DNA of 53,556 nucleotides. It comes from Plantago elongata (Eukaryota > Streptophyta > Magnoliopsida > Lamiales > Plantaginaceae). This document shows positions 13,238-25,640 of the stretch, piece by piece (within the stretch, counting starts at the first letter, position 1; each line of letters begins with the position of its first letter). The DNA is taken from the NCBI GenBank assembly GCA_036897095.1, contig JAYMSP010000405.1:1-53556 (forward strand), in the 5' to 3' direction. Below the pieces are notes generated by a model that saw only the letters and a list, made by a program, of their open reading frames with translations, was not told the DNA's origin and did no database searches. Both the position numbers and the translations under genes were made by a program.

Positions 13238-16200
13238 GCAATTATTAATCGATCAAGAAGTATGCATGATCATATCGGATATTTCTGTTTTTTGTTTTTA
13301 TTCTCTCTGATCTGTGAGGGAATTTAATCCCATCAACTGGGATTCGGATCAAGGAATTGGAAGGGTTGTTTTAAACTAATTAAATTCATGTGTAGTGGCT
13401 TATTTGTGACGACATTAATTTATCACTTATTCATGTTGTTCAACAGGCCATTTGGTTGTATATTCCCCTTCTGTCAAGTGTGGACGTTCTTTTTGCATTT
13501 TCACAAAATGCTCTCTCGTCCCGATTTTTTTTAATATATTAGGGCTGGCTTGACGAATAATTTGAGGTGAAAAATTAAACTAACTTATTAAATCTAAAAA
13601 GTTGAAAACTTTTATAATGTTAGTGGAAAATGTGTAAAAAGGTGTAAATGTAAGGTTATTTTTAGTATTTATTTGTGTAGGATACCTTTTTTTTTTAATA
13701 TATAAATTCATATTGAACATTTAAACTTACAAATATATAAAAATTGTACAACAAGAGAAATTATTAATTCCTAAGATGAAGTGTTTTACGGCTTTTCCCT
13801 AATCTTCAATTTTCCGATTAGGCGAATTAGAATTAGGACCAATTCATACTCAATTCAAAAGAATTCATAAATTAGTGCTAATTCCTCCTAATTTACCCCA
13901 AAATATGAAAACTAATATTTATTGAGTATGCAATAAATTGTTTTTAGCAAACCTTATCCAATTTATAATCCATATTCATCTTCATAACTTGACTTTTAAA
14001 TTTTATTTTTCTTCATTACACTCGCAAATTAATTAAAAGGTAAATTAATATTAATTTGTAATTTTTTGAATGAGGAGTGAACTTGCTTAATTAGTTCGCT
14101 TAGCCAAAGTAGATAGCGGATTATATATGAAAATTAAAGTTTTAGGTAATTTACAGGATCAAATGTGACATTTTATTGTTCTAATGGGTAGAGTGGTAAA
14201 CATACGGTATCAAACGATGAATCTTTCCTCTCGGAACTTGTAGATGGATGTAACTTATTTTTCGAACATAATACTCAGTATATACCATGATAATCATTTA
14301 CATTATGATACAATATTCAAATTTCTTTCAATTAGGTTTGTGAATGATACAGTATAGCCTATAGATAGTGAACTCTGTTAACTTATGATATAGTCCGCAA
14401 TCCGCATTAAGTCAAGATCGAGCAAAGTTTGGTCTTTTTCTTTGTTCTGCCAGACCCCATATGGCCATATCAATCAAATTGTGATGTGGTTTTGACTTGT
14501 ATTACCATTTTATTCTGTTAGATATATATAATCATTAAGATGTACTTAGCTCAGAACACTCAATAATCCTTCATATTTTTCTTTGAAAACGAGTATATTT
14601 TTTATTCATATAATCAAGAGCATAAGAGATACTTTCGAAGAACAATTATAAACGAAAATAAATATCTAAACCATGTCTAAAGTTCTAAATCAAAACTAGA
14701 AAAATTCCAACATTACAACCGGAATATCCCAGTATCGAATTATAGTATGATGATCAGGACACTCAAACCAAGCTTCAATCAGATTAAAACATAGGCAAGC
14801 ACTCAAGCGCAAGAGGTGAAAGGTCAACACCGAACCACTGAAAACAACCGAGATCAAGAAGAGTAAGTTGTCAATTCATAGAGAGTTCCCATTCATAGTC
14901 ACATCCTCCACCATATGCTAATTTCAAGACATGGGGCAAACAATTTTAAATGTGATTAAGGAACATACCGTCAATTTAAAAAAAGCCTCTAAAATTTAGC
15001 CACATTCCTCCACCCTATACTATATTTTAAGTTAAGTGGCAATCAATTTAATAATCCTCCATATAAACAAAGGAATATAAATATCGAATTGTAAGCAACA
15101 CAATTGCAAATCGCTTTTGCAATACAGATGTGTATATTGAAAGAGTATTGGTACGAGGCTCTGTGAGAATACTTCAAGAACAATATTAGTCGGAGTTGGA
15201 TAAATCCGGTTTGATTTGGACAATATCATACCATGTCATGTTCCCGTGGGTGCAGAACCGGGAGCCCAAAGGAGAATGTCAAGGTACATGCCTAAGCTCT
15301 ATTGGGTACATGACTAAGTTTAAATCAGAACAATTCACTTAAACTCAGTTTTGCTCAATTATACTTTATATACCAGTTCAATTCAATTCAGATTGAATAT
15401 AACTTAAACTTAATTAGATTCGAACCTATAATGCTTATGTATGCGGCATAGCTATATGAAATGATAACTTCATCATGTTAATATGTGATCAGAATAATCA
15501 GTCCTTTTTTTGTTAAATTGGTGGCCGGCTTATGGTCTAGTTAAGGGACGTTTTGAATGCAAATATTCTTTTGAGATATTTGAATTAAGTGGATATGAAG
15601 AAAGTACACCCCATCCATATAAATATAATCTAGAAGCAAGTAGTATATTATCACACGCAGGGAAAATGAATAATTGTAAAGACGACTAGTTTGTGTGGAG
15701 AGGGGTATTTTGTACGTCAATTAATTGGGAAGAAATAAATAGAGATGTATCAATGCATCAAGACAAGACAAAACAAAACAAAAGACCAATTTTTCCAAAT
15801 CTGATGAGTTATTTTGCCTGCCTTCCCTTGCCTTGTTCCAATTTAATCAATCTACCATATTATTATTCGTTGCCCTGTCAACTCATGAATTAAGTACAAA
15901 ATTAAATTAATTATTACTTTTACTTGCTAAATATATTCCTCATATTATTAATTTGGCTGATGATCCAAGAGCCGACCTTGCAATATGCATTTATAATCAT
16001 CATTAACATCAACATCTAGAAGTTTTCGATTCTCCTATACAATCTACTGTACATGCATTGAACCTATGGTTTTTTAGAAATTTATAATTATATTATAATT
16101 GATGATGATGATGAGAACGACCGATTTCAATTGATTTATTATCTCTATCAATTGGTTGAATTTTAAATGTATTACTCGACGGCGCTGATTTGGAGCTGAA

Positions 16201-16429
16201 TGGATGTTTTATTGCTGGATTTATTATTTGTTTTCAATCCAATCCAATCCAATTCAATCCAATTTATTTAACAATATTTTACAGTTAAAATTTTAAAAAA
16301 TTGTAAGATCTTTTTAAAATATAAGAAAATCAATGTTTATTGTTGTTTTTTTTTACAAATTTTGAATTTTAACGATATGATAGACCGAGTTTCTGAAAAA
16401 ACTGCCGAGATAAACATTTTTCATTATGT
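13238..16429. other. 3' flank of the BOP-type gene and gene-free AT-rich DNA
   Basis: The first few hundred bases presumably hold the 3' untranslated region of the BOP-type gene. T-rich stretches near 13525-13545 could be downstream processing signals, but no poly(A) site can be fixed. Beyond that, the sequence is AT-rich without any recognisable gene. A short pentanucleotide run (CCAAT/TCCAA units) lies at 16236-16262. Frames such as 15693-15893 and 15229-15032 look random. Confidence 0.4.
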
Positions 16430-16745
16430 TTTTTAATAGATTATGTTATGATTTTAAGTTGTTAGCATTAAAAGTTTCATTTGCACTTTTAACGTGTTTT
16501 GTTAATTTGTTAAATATGATATGATGGTTTTAAGGTGTCGATAATGCATGTTTCAATCATAGTTTTAACCTCTTTTTTTAATGTTTAAATAAATTATGTG
16601 ATGGTTTAAGGACCTACATGATACTGTTATGACAATTTATTATAGTTTTTAGCGACAGGTTAATACCATTAAACAGATCTAAAAGTTATAGGAAAGCCAT
16701 TAAAACAACAATAAACAAGCTTAAATTACCTACTCAGACATTCAA
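16430..16745. repeat. Degenerate minisatellite arm, left of the LTR element
   Basis: The + strand repeatedly shows a TTATGATTTTAAG / GATGGTTTTAAGG / CATAGTTTTAACC type motif at intervals of some 40 bases. The same motif family occurs in the opposite orientation at 20550-21060, on the other side of the LTR element. A shared longer stretch starts GCATGTTTCA on the + strand here and on the minus strand there. This suggests the LTR element landed inside an older element that had inverted internal repeats. Confidence 0.4.
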
Positions 16746-16891
16746 ATATTTTAAAACATCTATTTTCGTAAAAAAATTGCAATAAATGTTTTTTCGGTGT
16801 TTTTTTATGCAAAAGCAATTTAGTTGTTAAAATATGTTTTTTTCCCGATCAAACTTGGTGAACTTCAATTTTCTATCTTTTGTTGCATGTG

Positions 16892-19542
16892 TGTAAGGTC
16901 CGTCAAATTTCCTCGTCTCTCCGAAAATTTATTTAAATATTAATTTTATTACTTCGAACGAGCAAAAAAAATTATGTAAGTAGATTAGGTCGAATTTAGA
17001 ATTTTAACGCCGAGCGGATTCGACGTTAAAACGAAATTTAGTAGTTTATTAATAAAATAATAATAAAAATAATAAAATAAAAATTATTTATTTTATTTTT
17101 CCTATGGCTCGAGTACGACTGGAAAAGTGTCCGGGAATTGATTTTCCATTTTTTCGGATTTTATTTGTGAGTCGTTTCGAATCCAGAACGATCCAGTTAT
17201 ATATAATCGTTAAAATACCAACCTACCCTCAACCTCATCTCCTCCGTCTTCTGCCAATTTCCCCCATTTCCGCCCTCTTCGCCTCCACCACCACCGTGCT
17301 GCCACCACCCGCCACCGGCACCACCACTGCCGAACAAAATTCCCGGGATAAAGTCGTTAACTCGACCAATTATTCTGGTAAGTTTTCTTGCTCGAATGTC
17401 GATTAATTTTGAATAGCGAACGGAAAATTAATTAAATAATGTTCGCAGCTGTACCGCCTCGACCCCGCGTCGACTATCGTTACGCTGCCCGACGCGCTCG
17501 GTTAGTGTCATGATATCTCTCGTTTATTGTCGTTAATTATCGTTAGTTAATTATCTTTAATTATCATTTATTATTATTAATTATCGTTTAATGTTGTTAG
17601 ACGGATAATTAGTGTAATTACAAGTTATTAGTATTTGGTATCAGTTAATAAGGAATTTAAATTATACTATTCGTCTGTTAAATTATTGGTAATATTAAAA
17701 GTTGTAGTGTCGACTGGCCGTCGACAGTAGGATAATTACCGCAGATTGCGGATTATTATCGAATTGAATTGGACGGCATACTGTTGAATTGTAGATAGAC
17801 GTCGACTTGCCGTCGATTAGGAAATTGTATTGTTGGTTTGTGTAAACGTCGACTTGCCGTCGACTAGGGAATTGAAATATAACAATACTGTTTGGTGGTA
17901 CAGCACTGTTAGAACATATAATGGTTAAATACTGTTAGAAGTTGGGATATTACTGGGACAGACTTGCCGTCTGTGGTCTGAATTTATCTATTAGGAGTTT
18001 TATACCGGATATAGGTTTATTATATCGAGACAGACTTGTCGTATGTGGCACCTGTTAGAAATAAAATGTCGGATAGATTTTCAGAAAATAAAATGTCACT
18101 TGATGATTTGAAAATAAATAATTAAAGATCAAGTCTTGTTAGACCGTGTCGAGTACCTGAACCAGTAGATATTTAATTCGGATATGGGATCCGTTTACTA
18201 GTTATAAATCTGTTAGAAAATTATTAGGAGTCTTTAAATAATTCAGTCTGGAGTTTAAGTAGTACTGTTTATCTGTTTATCAGACGTGCCAGATATATAT
18301 ACGGTGAGTGATAGCTGGCCTTCGGCATCAGGCCCTGGGAAAGTTAAAGTGCCTTCTTTCATTGCATTTCGATTCTTGTACCTGTTTATCTGCCTGAATG
18401 TCTAACTCTGACCTCGAGCAACGACGACCGACCGACCCGTTTACCGATTTAGTTGACTGACTGTATCATTTTAGACAACTGGTATTAGGGAACCGTATCT
18501 GTCTTGACTTGACATTTTATTACCCCAAATGCTGATTAGTACTGTACACCAAGTCCAGTCTTCTGATCCTGTTTACCGATTTAGGTTTCTGACTGTATAA
18601 ACTATAGATGACATGTACTTAGGATACACCATCTGTTTTGACTTAACCTTGTATTGCTCCAATTGTTAATTCATACTGTACGCCGAATCCTGTCTACTGA
18701 TCCTGTTTTCTGATACTGTTACTGCTCCTGTTACTGATCTTGTTCACTGATACTATTACTGAACCTGCATATTAATCATGTTATTGATCCTCATGCATTG
18801 CATTGCACGAAAACCGCTTTCCTGAAATTATAACCACACACTAAAACTGTTTTGGGAAACCGTTCATGTCCTGTTAAGCTGGGTGATGTCACTTGCAACA
18901 CAGTTACTGGTCATTCGGCAGTCGCTAAGTGCCATGCGGAGCAAAGTGCTACACCGTGTACCCGCGGTTTGGGCACCTCTTGAGTCCGTAGGGGCAACCT
19001 CTAGGGGACTAGCCTATAATGACACTATCCTGTTATTGTCGTCGGGTGGGATCCAATGCCACGGTCTTGTACTATTACTGCCGTTGGGTGGATTTTCATG
19101 CCACGACACCCTCCTGTTACTATCGCCGGGTGGAATACCTGCATCGATCATGTCCTGTTCCCGTTTTCGGTTTCTCCACTGTTCAAAAATAACTGTCTGA
19201 TCATCATGTGTGTTGGTTTACTGTATTCTTGCATTTCATACGCATCTTCATGCATGCCTGACTATCTTCACTGAGTCTTAGTGATTGACACTCTTCATGT
19301 TCCAATAATTTTACTTTCCCAGATTTTGAGCACGACGACAGGCTTGGGTAGCTAACAGTCAGCCAGACTTTGGCCGAATTCCGCTGCTCCAGTTTAAGTT
19401 TAAATGTGTGTTTTCTATTTTCTGTTTTACTTATCCAGTACATTTGGTTTGTAACGGATAATATTTTGATATTTTAATAAAAATCTATTTGGAATATTCG
19501 GCACAACCTTTGACGTCTGAACTAGATCCCGGGGCCGTTACA
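16892..19542 (+). repeat. Complete long LTR (first copy)
   Basis: TG...CA ended LTR of about 2.65 kb. Its 5' third contains an AT-rich stretch followed by a C/CCACCACC-rich stretch near 17225-17330 and a TTCTGGTAAGTTTTC splice-donor-like site near 17370. Its last kilobase (18545-19542) is the part repeated in the second copy. Repeated GTCGACTTGCCGTCGA-like motifs occur between 17700 and 18050. Confidence 0.65.
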
Positions 19543-19543
19543 A

Positions 19544-20539
19544 TACACCGAGTCCTGTCTACTGATCCTGTTTACCGATTTACGTTTCTGACTGTATAAA
19601 CTATAGATGACTAGTACTTAGGATACACCATCTATTTTGACTTAACCTTTTATTGCTCCAATTGCTGATTCATACTGTACGTCGAATCCTGTCTACTGAT
19701 CCTGTTTTCTGATACAGTTACTGCTCCTGTTCACTGATACTATTACTGAACCTGCATATTAATCCTGTTATTGATCCTCATGCATTGCATTGCACGAAAA
19801 CCGCTTTCATGAAATTATAACCACACACTAAAACTGTTTTGGGAAACCGTTCACGTCCTTTTTAGCTGGGTGATGTCACTTGCAGCACTACTGTTACTGG
19901 TCATTCGGCAGTCGCTAAGTGCCATGCGGAGCAAAGCGCTACACCGTGTACCCGCGGTGTGGGCACCTCTTGAGTCCGTAGGGGCCACCTCTAGGGGACT
20001 AGCCTATAATGACACCATCATGTTACTGTCGTCGGGGGGGATCCAATGCCGCGGTCTTGCACTATTACTGCCGTTGGGTGGATCTTCATGCCACGACACC
20101 CTCCTGTTACTATCGCAAGGTGGAATACCTGCAGCGATCATGTCCTGTTCCCGTTTGCGATTTTCCCACTGTTCAAAAATAACTGCCTGATCAACATGTG
20201 TGTTGGCTTATTGTATTCTTTCATTTCATACGCATCTTCATGCATGCCTGACTATCTTCACTGAGTCTTAGTGACTGACACTCTTCCTTTTCCAATAATT
20301 TTACTTTCCCAGATTTTGAGCACGACGACTGGCTTGGGTAGCTAACAGTCAGCGGACTTTGGCCGAATTCCGCTGCTGCAGTTTAAGTTTAAATGTGTGT
20401 TTTCTGTTTTCTATTTTTCTGTTCTAAATTATCCTGTACATTTGGTTTGTAACGAATAATGTTGTAATATTTTAATAAATGTGTATTTGAAATATTCGGC
20501 ACAACCCTTGACGTCTGAATCAGATCCCAAGCTGTTACA
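19544..20539 (+). repeat. Partial second LTR copy (3' portion only)
   Basis: Begins TACACCGAGTCC, matching TACACCAAGTCC at 18545, and runs colinear with the first copy to the GTTACA end. Small differences are scattered throughout: single substitutions, an inserted CTA at about 19891, and loss of the CGGGGC-type end of the first copy (AAGC in the second). Both copies encode look-alike 105-106-residue + strand frames (18883-19200 and 19870-20190). These parallel frames reflect the duplication, not a gene. Confidence 0.7.
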
Positions 20540-20549
20540 ATGTGTTTAT

Positions 20550-21065
20550 TGCTTCAATACTGCAATGACAACTTTGAGAGATCTATCATCAAATTTGATG
20601 TCATTATCAAACCTGCATAAAGCATTCACTGGGTTAAAACCATAACAACTCTCATTAGAACTATCACATTGATGCTTAAAAACAAAGAGGAAATGTGCAA
20701 CACATGCTAAAAACAGTAACATTGATACGTAAATCCATAACATTGCATTATAAAGCTATAACAACGATGAAACATGCAACACAAGTTATATATAGTAACA
20801 TTAATAGATAAAACAATAACTACACCTCTTAAAACTATAACAAAACATTTGCAAAAAATCAAAATCATAAGTACCGCTGCAATCTGAGAAAATTATGTTA
20901 ATCTTAATGTCTTCAGTTTACATCCACCATGGATGATATACGCTAAAACAGTCCAGACGAACACTTTCAACACAAGCTAAAATCATAACAATGATGCTTA
21001 AAACTATATCACCAACTCTTAAACCCATAACAAAAACATAAATTTCAAAAATCAATTTTCACAAT
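20550..21065. repeat. Degenerate minisatellite arm, right of the LTR element
   Basis: The + strand carries repeated AAAACCATAACAA / TAAAACTATAACAA / AAAATCATAACAATG motifs, the reverse complement of the GTTATGGTTTTA motif in the left arm (16430-16745). Unit length is irregular, about 35-45 bases. No gene is present; the minus-strand frame 20743-20546 is made from the repeat. Confidence 0.4.
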
Positions 21066-21179
21066 ACGGATTTCAGATCAGAAATCATATTTCAGATCTA
21101 AAACTAGATCTGAAAATACCAAATCGTAAAATCAGAGAAAAATGAAAAATAAAAGGTCAAATTTCACTTTCAAATGAGA

Positions 21180-21480
21180 TTTTAATGAAAATACGAGGTG
21201 ATTTTGTTGATTTGAACATTTTAATAACTAGATATGAAAATTCGGTGGAAATCCGGCTCATATCGAGAGAGAAAAAGAGAGATAGAGATTTTCCGGCGAA
21301 GTCGTTTTGGAGCACCATAATTTCCAGTGAAATTAGATCCGGCTGTGACTCCGGCGAAAGGAGAGGGCGGCGATAGTTCCGGTCTCCGGGGGAATGGGGG
21401 GGGGGGGGGGGGGAGGAAGATGTATAGGGGTTTGATTTTTCTCTCTCATTTTGATCTTGTTAAGAACTTTAACACCCCAA
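21180..21480. other. GC-rich island with an 18-base G run
   Basis: Positions 21265-21420 are GA- and CCGGCG-rich, unlike their surroundings, and resemble a plant 5' leader (GAGAGAGAAAAAGAGAG followed by CCGGCGAA, CCGGCTG, CCGGCGAAAGG). An uninterrupted run of 18 G occupies 21396-21413. No start codon in this stretch leads to a recognisable protein. It may be the terminal part of the older element that carried the minisatellite arms, or a captured gene leader. Confidence 0.3.
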
Positions 21481-21805
21481 ACAAAGTTCTAGTTAGAGGA
21501 TGTGCTGGAACTCGACATACCCACTCTGTCTTGTTGAGTTTGATGTCGAATATCACGTGCAACATAATTAGTTGATTTCACCAAGTAACATACCGACTTC
21601 GTATGGTGCCAAATTATGTGATCTGCAGCCTGGCAATGTAGTAGTGGAATGCGTAAAATTCAATCTGCATCTTCATCCCAGAATAAAAGACGAACCAAGT
21701 TGGATTGCCAAGTTGTTGTTTCGTGCTCTATTAGATTGGACAGAGTTGTTGGACCAATCCGTACAAGTCAAGAGTGAAGGAACATAAACAGTCAGACCTT
21801 GGAAT

Positions 21806-23410
21806 TCAAGAATCAGTCCAGATGTCGATACTCGAACCCGAACCTATCCTCCAACATATACCATCTCTCACCAAATCAACAGACCCCAAAATACTCTTCC
21901 ACGTGTATGCTGCATTAGATTCAAGTGTGGCATCAAGCACATCCATGTTAGGGAAATATTTCTCCTTGAGAACACGACTTAAAAGGGATTCTGAAAATTG
22001 ATTAATCCTCCATATTTGCTTACTAAGCATTGCCTTGTTAAAGCTTCTCAAGTCACGAAATCCCATACCACCATCCCTCTTACTCTCACAAAGTGATTGC
22101 CAGTTAACCCAATAAATCTTATTATTCTTACTTTTATCTCCCCACCAAAATCTCGATATAATAGACTCAATTTCTTGAAGGAGATAATCTGGTATCTTGA
22201 AACAGCCCATCACGTAAGTAGGAACAACCTGCAAAACGGATTTATTGAGTACTTACTTACCCGCCTTGGAGAAGTCTATACTCCCAAAAGACTGTATTTT
22301 ACTCCAAAGCCGTTCTTGTAACCAACCAAAAACCTCCTCTTAGATTCCCCATCTCCGTAGGTAGGCCCAAATATTTTTCTTGTCTATCCACTACTCTAAC
22401 CAGCAATAAGTCACAAATTTTGAGGACCCCTTCATTAGTTATGTTGCGACTAAATGCCACTATAGATTTCTGAATATTAATTTCTTGCCCAGAAGCAAGG
22501 CTATAGCGATGTAAAATATCATAATTCTTAAGAGCAGCTTTCAACGTGGCTTGACACAAATGAGTGTATCATTTGCAAAAATAAGATGAGAGATCCTTGG
22601 TGCCCTAGGAGTCACAGTAACCCCCCGAAGCCCCCCCCCCCCCTCCTCAGCATCACAAAGCAAAGAACTAAAGGCTTCTGAACAAAAGAAAAACAAATAA
22701 GGTCATAGGGGATCTCCCTGTCGAATCCCTCTCTCTGTTGGGATTGTATCAATAGGCTCACCATTTAACAAGACAAAATAATGAATTGTACGTAAGCTGA
22801 GCATACTCAAATCTATAAATAAGGCTTGAAGCCTAATTTATGTAACACTCTTTCCAAAAAGACCCATTCGACACTATCATAGGCCTTACTCATATCTAAG
22901 TTTAAAGCCATAAAAGATTCTTTTCCTTTAGTTTATTTGCTTTAAATAATGATTTATTTCATACGCCACCAAGAAATTATCTGCTATTAGTCGGTTTGGC
23001 ACAATGGCGGGCTGAGTTTCGGAGATAAGAGCATGCATATGGGGTTTCAACCTATTAGTTATAGCTTTAGAAGCTATTTAAACACTACATTACTAAGAAT
23101 GATAGGTCTAAACTGGGATACAACTTCTGGTGTTTGGCATTTGTGAAGTAAAATAATATGAGTAAAATTCAACTCGGGGTCCAGATTTTGATTGTTAAGA
23201 AAATCTAAAGCACAAACAATCACATTATCACGAACAATATGCCAAAAACGTTGATATAAAAGAGCATGTGTACCATCTGGACCAGGTGGTTTTAAAGGAT
23301 ACATATCAAAAAGCACTTTTCTTACATCGTCTGAAGTGAATACTCGGCTCAAATCATGGTTGATATCCTCAGTCAACCGATGCTTCATAGTACTAACAAC
23401 ATTCTCCACC
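21806..23410 (-). pseudogene. LINE reverse transcriptase and post-RT region remnant
   Basis: Minus-strand fragments read in order. 23409-23074 holds FTSDDVRKVLFDMYPLKPPG and then PDGTHALLYQRFW, with FRPIILSNV. Around 22730-22660 is RQGDPL followed by a stop where Ser is expected, then PYLFFF. At 22579-22568 the catalytic box reads FAND where FADD/YADD is required, so the second metal-binding Asp is Asn. 22559-22299 holds INIQKS and YLGLPT. 22234-21806 is the conserved MGCFKIP..RFWWG..GGMGFRDL region. Frameshifts separate the pieces. A poly-C run of 13 (22631-22643) lies inside. Clearly an L1-type RT, clearly inactive. Confidence 0.9.
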
Positions 23411-23589
23411 TCGTCATGCGAAGGATTTCTATACCGAAAGATTTCACCAAAATACTAATTAATAATAGGACCCAAAATATTTTTGATGTTTCGCATAATC
23501 CCATCAAAATCACGAAGACCATCAATGTGGTTTCTCTTGGCCCTCTTAGAAGCAAGTATCTGGTACTACGGTCCCCCTCGGCAAACCAT

Positions 23590-24640
23590 TAAGCCTTCGA
23601 CCTCTGTTGCCATAATATGTCCTCCTTATCCAATTCAGTTTCAAGCTCCAGTTTGAGATCGTGGATTCTGCTCTTGTTAGCCGCAGTAAGAGTCTGTTGC
23701 TGAGTATTAGTAATCTGGCCCTTCAATTTCCGAATTTTGTTCCTAATCTCCGTGAGTGATTCTGAATTCCAATTCAACAATCCCACACGACATTTTCAAG
23801 GTTAGATAGTAAGATTAAATCATTCGTCCATCCATCAGGAATCATACTTTCACAATCTGAACTTTCTAACCACATGGCCTCAGAACAAAAAGAATTACCA
23901 GGACTATATCGACTTGGAGATGTTCCAGCAAGATTCAAAACAAGCTGCATATGATCAGACGTGCGTGTACCTATATGTCGAACAGGGGGCATGTGGAAAT
24001 AGATTTTTCCAGCATGTTGTACCAACGATCCTATCCAACTTCATCTAGTTGTGGCCCGTTCCTCATAGTTATTGCACCAAGTAAACGTATAGCCCGTAAA
24101 ACCCAAATCGAAGAGACCATTGTGTGCCAAAGTTTCTTTGAATTTACGCATTCTCCATTCAGCCACTCGTACACTACATTGTTTTTCATGTTGTGTTAAT
24201 AATTCATTGAAATCCCCCAAACAAAGACATTACCGATTCGAAAAGAACCCCAATTCCTTAAGGAGTTTCCACGTATGTTTTCTTAAAGAAGTATTAGGTT
24301 CACAATAAAATCCCGTGAATCTCCATAAAGTAGAATTTAACATAAATTGTACATTAGCATCAATATGGTATTTTGAATAACCTTGAATCATTACATTAAT
24401 ATCCTTGTCCCATAATAGTGCTAATCCACCAGAAAGATCTATTGAAGAAACACCTAAACCATACATATTTAATTGTTGTTTAAGATTGTCAATCTCCTGA
24501 CTACTCATCCGAGTTTCCATAAGAAAGACAAGTTGGGGTTGATAACGGCGAATAGCATCGCCCAAAGCACGAATTGTCCAAGGTTCCCCCAATCCTTACA
24601 AATTTAAGAGATGCACTTCATTGTTGTATGCGGGGTTGCT
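23590..24640 (-). pseudogene. LINE endonuclease domain remnant
   Basis: On the minus strand, an N-terminal GLGEPWTIRALGDAIRRYQP followed by QLVFLMETRMSS matches the start of plant LINE endonucleases, including the catalytic Glu in the METR motif. The residue before GLG in the usual NCRGLG signature is a stop codon. GGLALLWDKDINVMI and the FTGFYCEPN segment follow. The frame then shifts at about 24230 and continues in pieces (24025-23774 with the GTRTSDHMQLVL-like SDH-type segment, and 23786-23589). In an active element this enzyme nicks target DNA for target-primed reverse transcription. Confidence 0.8.
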
Positions 24641-25164
24641 CGGCAACACCAGCCTTTGGTCCTAGAATGTGAAATTGGTATCAGTTTGGCGTTGTTTCTT
24701 TTTAGGGATTGGTTTATCTTCAGATCGAATTTGGATTGCTGTAGATTTTGATTTTGGGAGTTTGGAGGTGTTAGCTGCAACGGAAGGTCGTCCTATTTTT
24801 TTTTTTTTTTTGAGCTTGAGGGCTGGAATTGGCAGTAGGGTTTGGAGGTGTTAAAAGTAGTAGAGGAGATTGTTGGATTGGATGCAGTGTACGGTATTTC
24901 TTGTGGGTTTTAGGCTGGGATGTGAAGATGGGTTGAGATTGTAGTGTAGTATTTGGATCAATGTTTGTAGTTTTGGGAAAAGGACATGGGTATAGGCTTG
25001 GTCCATGTGGTTAGTATCGGTTAAATGAGGGAGGGTTATAGTATGGGGTTGGATAGTCAACGTTGGAGAGGAAAGTCGGTTGTTTCATCAGGAGAACTGC
25101 ACAAAATTCCTTTGCCTTTTGGTTCCACCAGTTTGACGGTTTCCATAACTTCATCTGTAGATAA

Positions 25165-25640
25165 CTACCTCTGACACTCAGAACATCCATCCAACTGTTG
25201 TCCACGACTAAACTGATCCCCTGTCGGGCTTTCTTTGTTGATGGAATGTGCCCCTGAACTAGTAGACCCACTGACCGAACCCGTACCAAGAATTCCCGGA
25301 AGGTTAGAGTTGAACACGAATTTCCTCAAACTACCAAGGGAGTTGACATTAAGAAACTTTTTTGATAGTGTCAAACCACTGTAGTGAAGCCATGAATCAT
25401 ACTTGAAATGCTCTGAACCAATGTTATCGTTCTCTCTCAACTGCTCCATACAAGTGTGACAATGTTGCACCAAATGCTCAACAATCCCACATAAATAGCA
25501 AAAGTTTGGAATTTCTCGTAAGAAATAGTAACTTGGAGTTTCTGACTACTCGGACTAGCAATGTTGATTACCCGCATCAAAGGTTTTGTAATGTTAATCC
25601 GAACCCGAATTCATATTAAATCATCAATGATACCTTTATC
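25165..25640 (-). pseudogene. LINE ORF1 remnant (nucleic-acid-binding, CCHC knuckle)
   Basis: Reading the minus strand from about 25640 gives an INITKP-type segment, then PNFCYLCGIVEHLVQHCHTC, which fits the zinc knuckle (C-x2-C-x4-H-x4-C) that ends plant LINE ORF1 proteins. The following residues (ENDNIGSEHFKYDSWLHYSG) match the usual acidic/YDSWLR-type segment after the knuckle. Stops and frame changes break it into overlapping frames (25473-25165 and 25289-25011). It would have packaged the element RNA; it is now non-functional. Confidence 0.7.

Larger units (their letters stand above)
16887..20544 (+). mobile_element. Chromovirus-like LTR element reduced to 5' LTR plus part of 3' LTR
   Basis: The element starts TGTAAGGTCC at 16892 and ends GTTACA at 20539. 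Identical ATGTG pentamers flank it (16887-16891 and 20540-20544), which is a clean target duplication. A complete LTR runs from 16892 to about 19542 (2651 bp, ends CCGTTACA). After the two bases AT, sequence repeats from inside that LTR at an offset of 999 bp and continues to the second end at 20539. The copies agree at over 90% by eye. The simplest reading is an internal deletion running from just after the 5' LTR into the 3' LTR. A later ~1-kb tandem duplication of a solo LTR is the alternative. TGTAAG/GTTACA ends and long LTRs suit Tekay/Del-type gypsy chromoviruses, but no coding region remains to confirm this. Proline-rich and paired 105/106-residue frames inside are LTR by-products. Confidence 0.75.

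Noticed and set aside
17104..17406. Proline-rich 100-residue frame with a splice-donor-like end
   Set aside because: It lies inside the LTR and its C-rich composition is a feature of such LTRs. No protein family fits.
18883..20264. Paired frames of 105/106 and 72/72 residues as a duplicated gene
   Set aside because: The frames lie within the duplicated LTR sequence, overlap each other in different frames, and have no conserved domain. The duplication explains their similarity.
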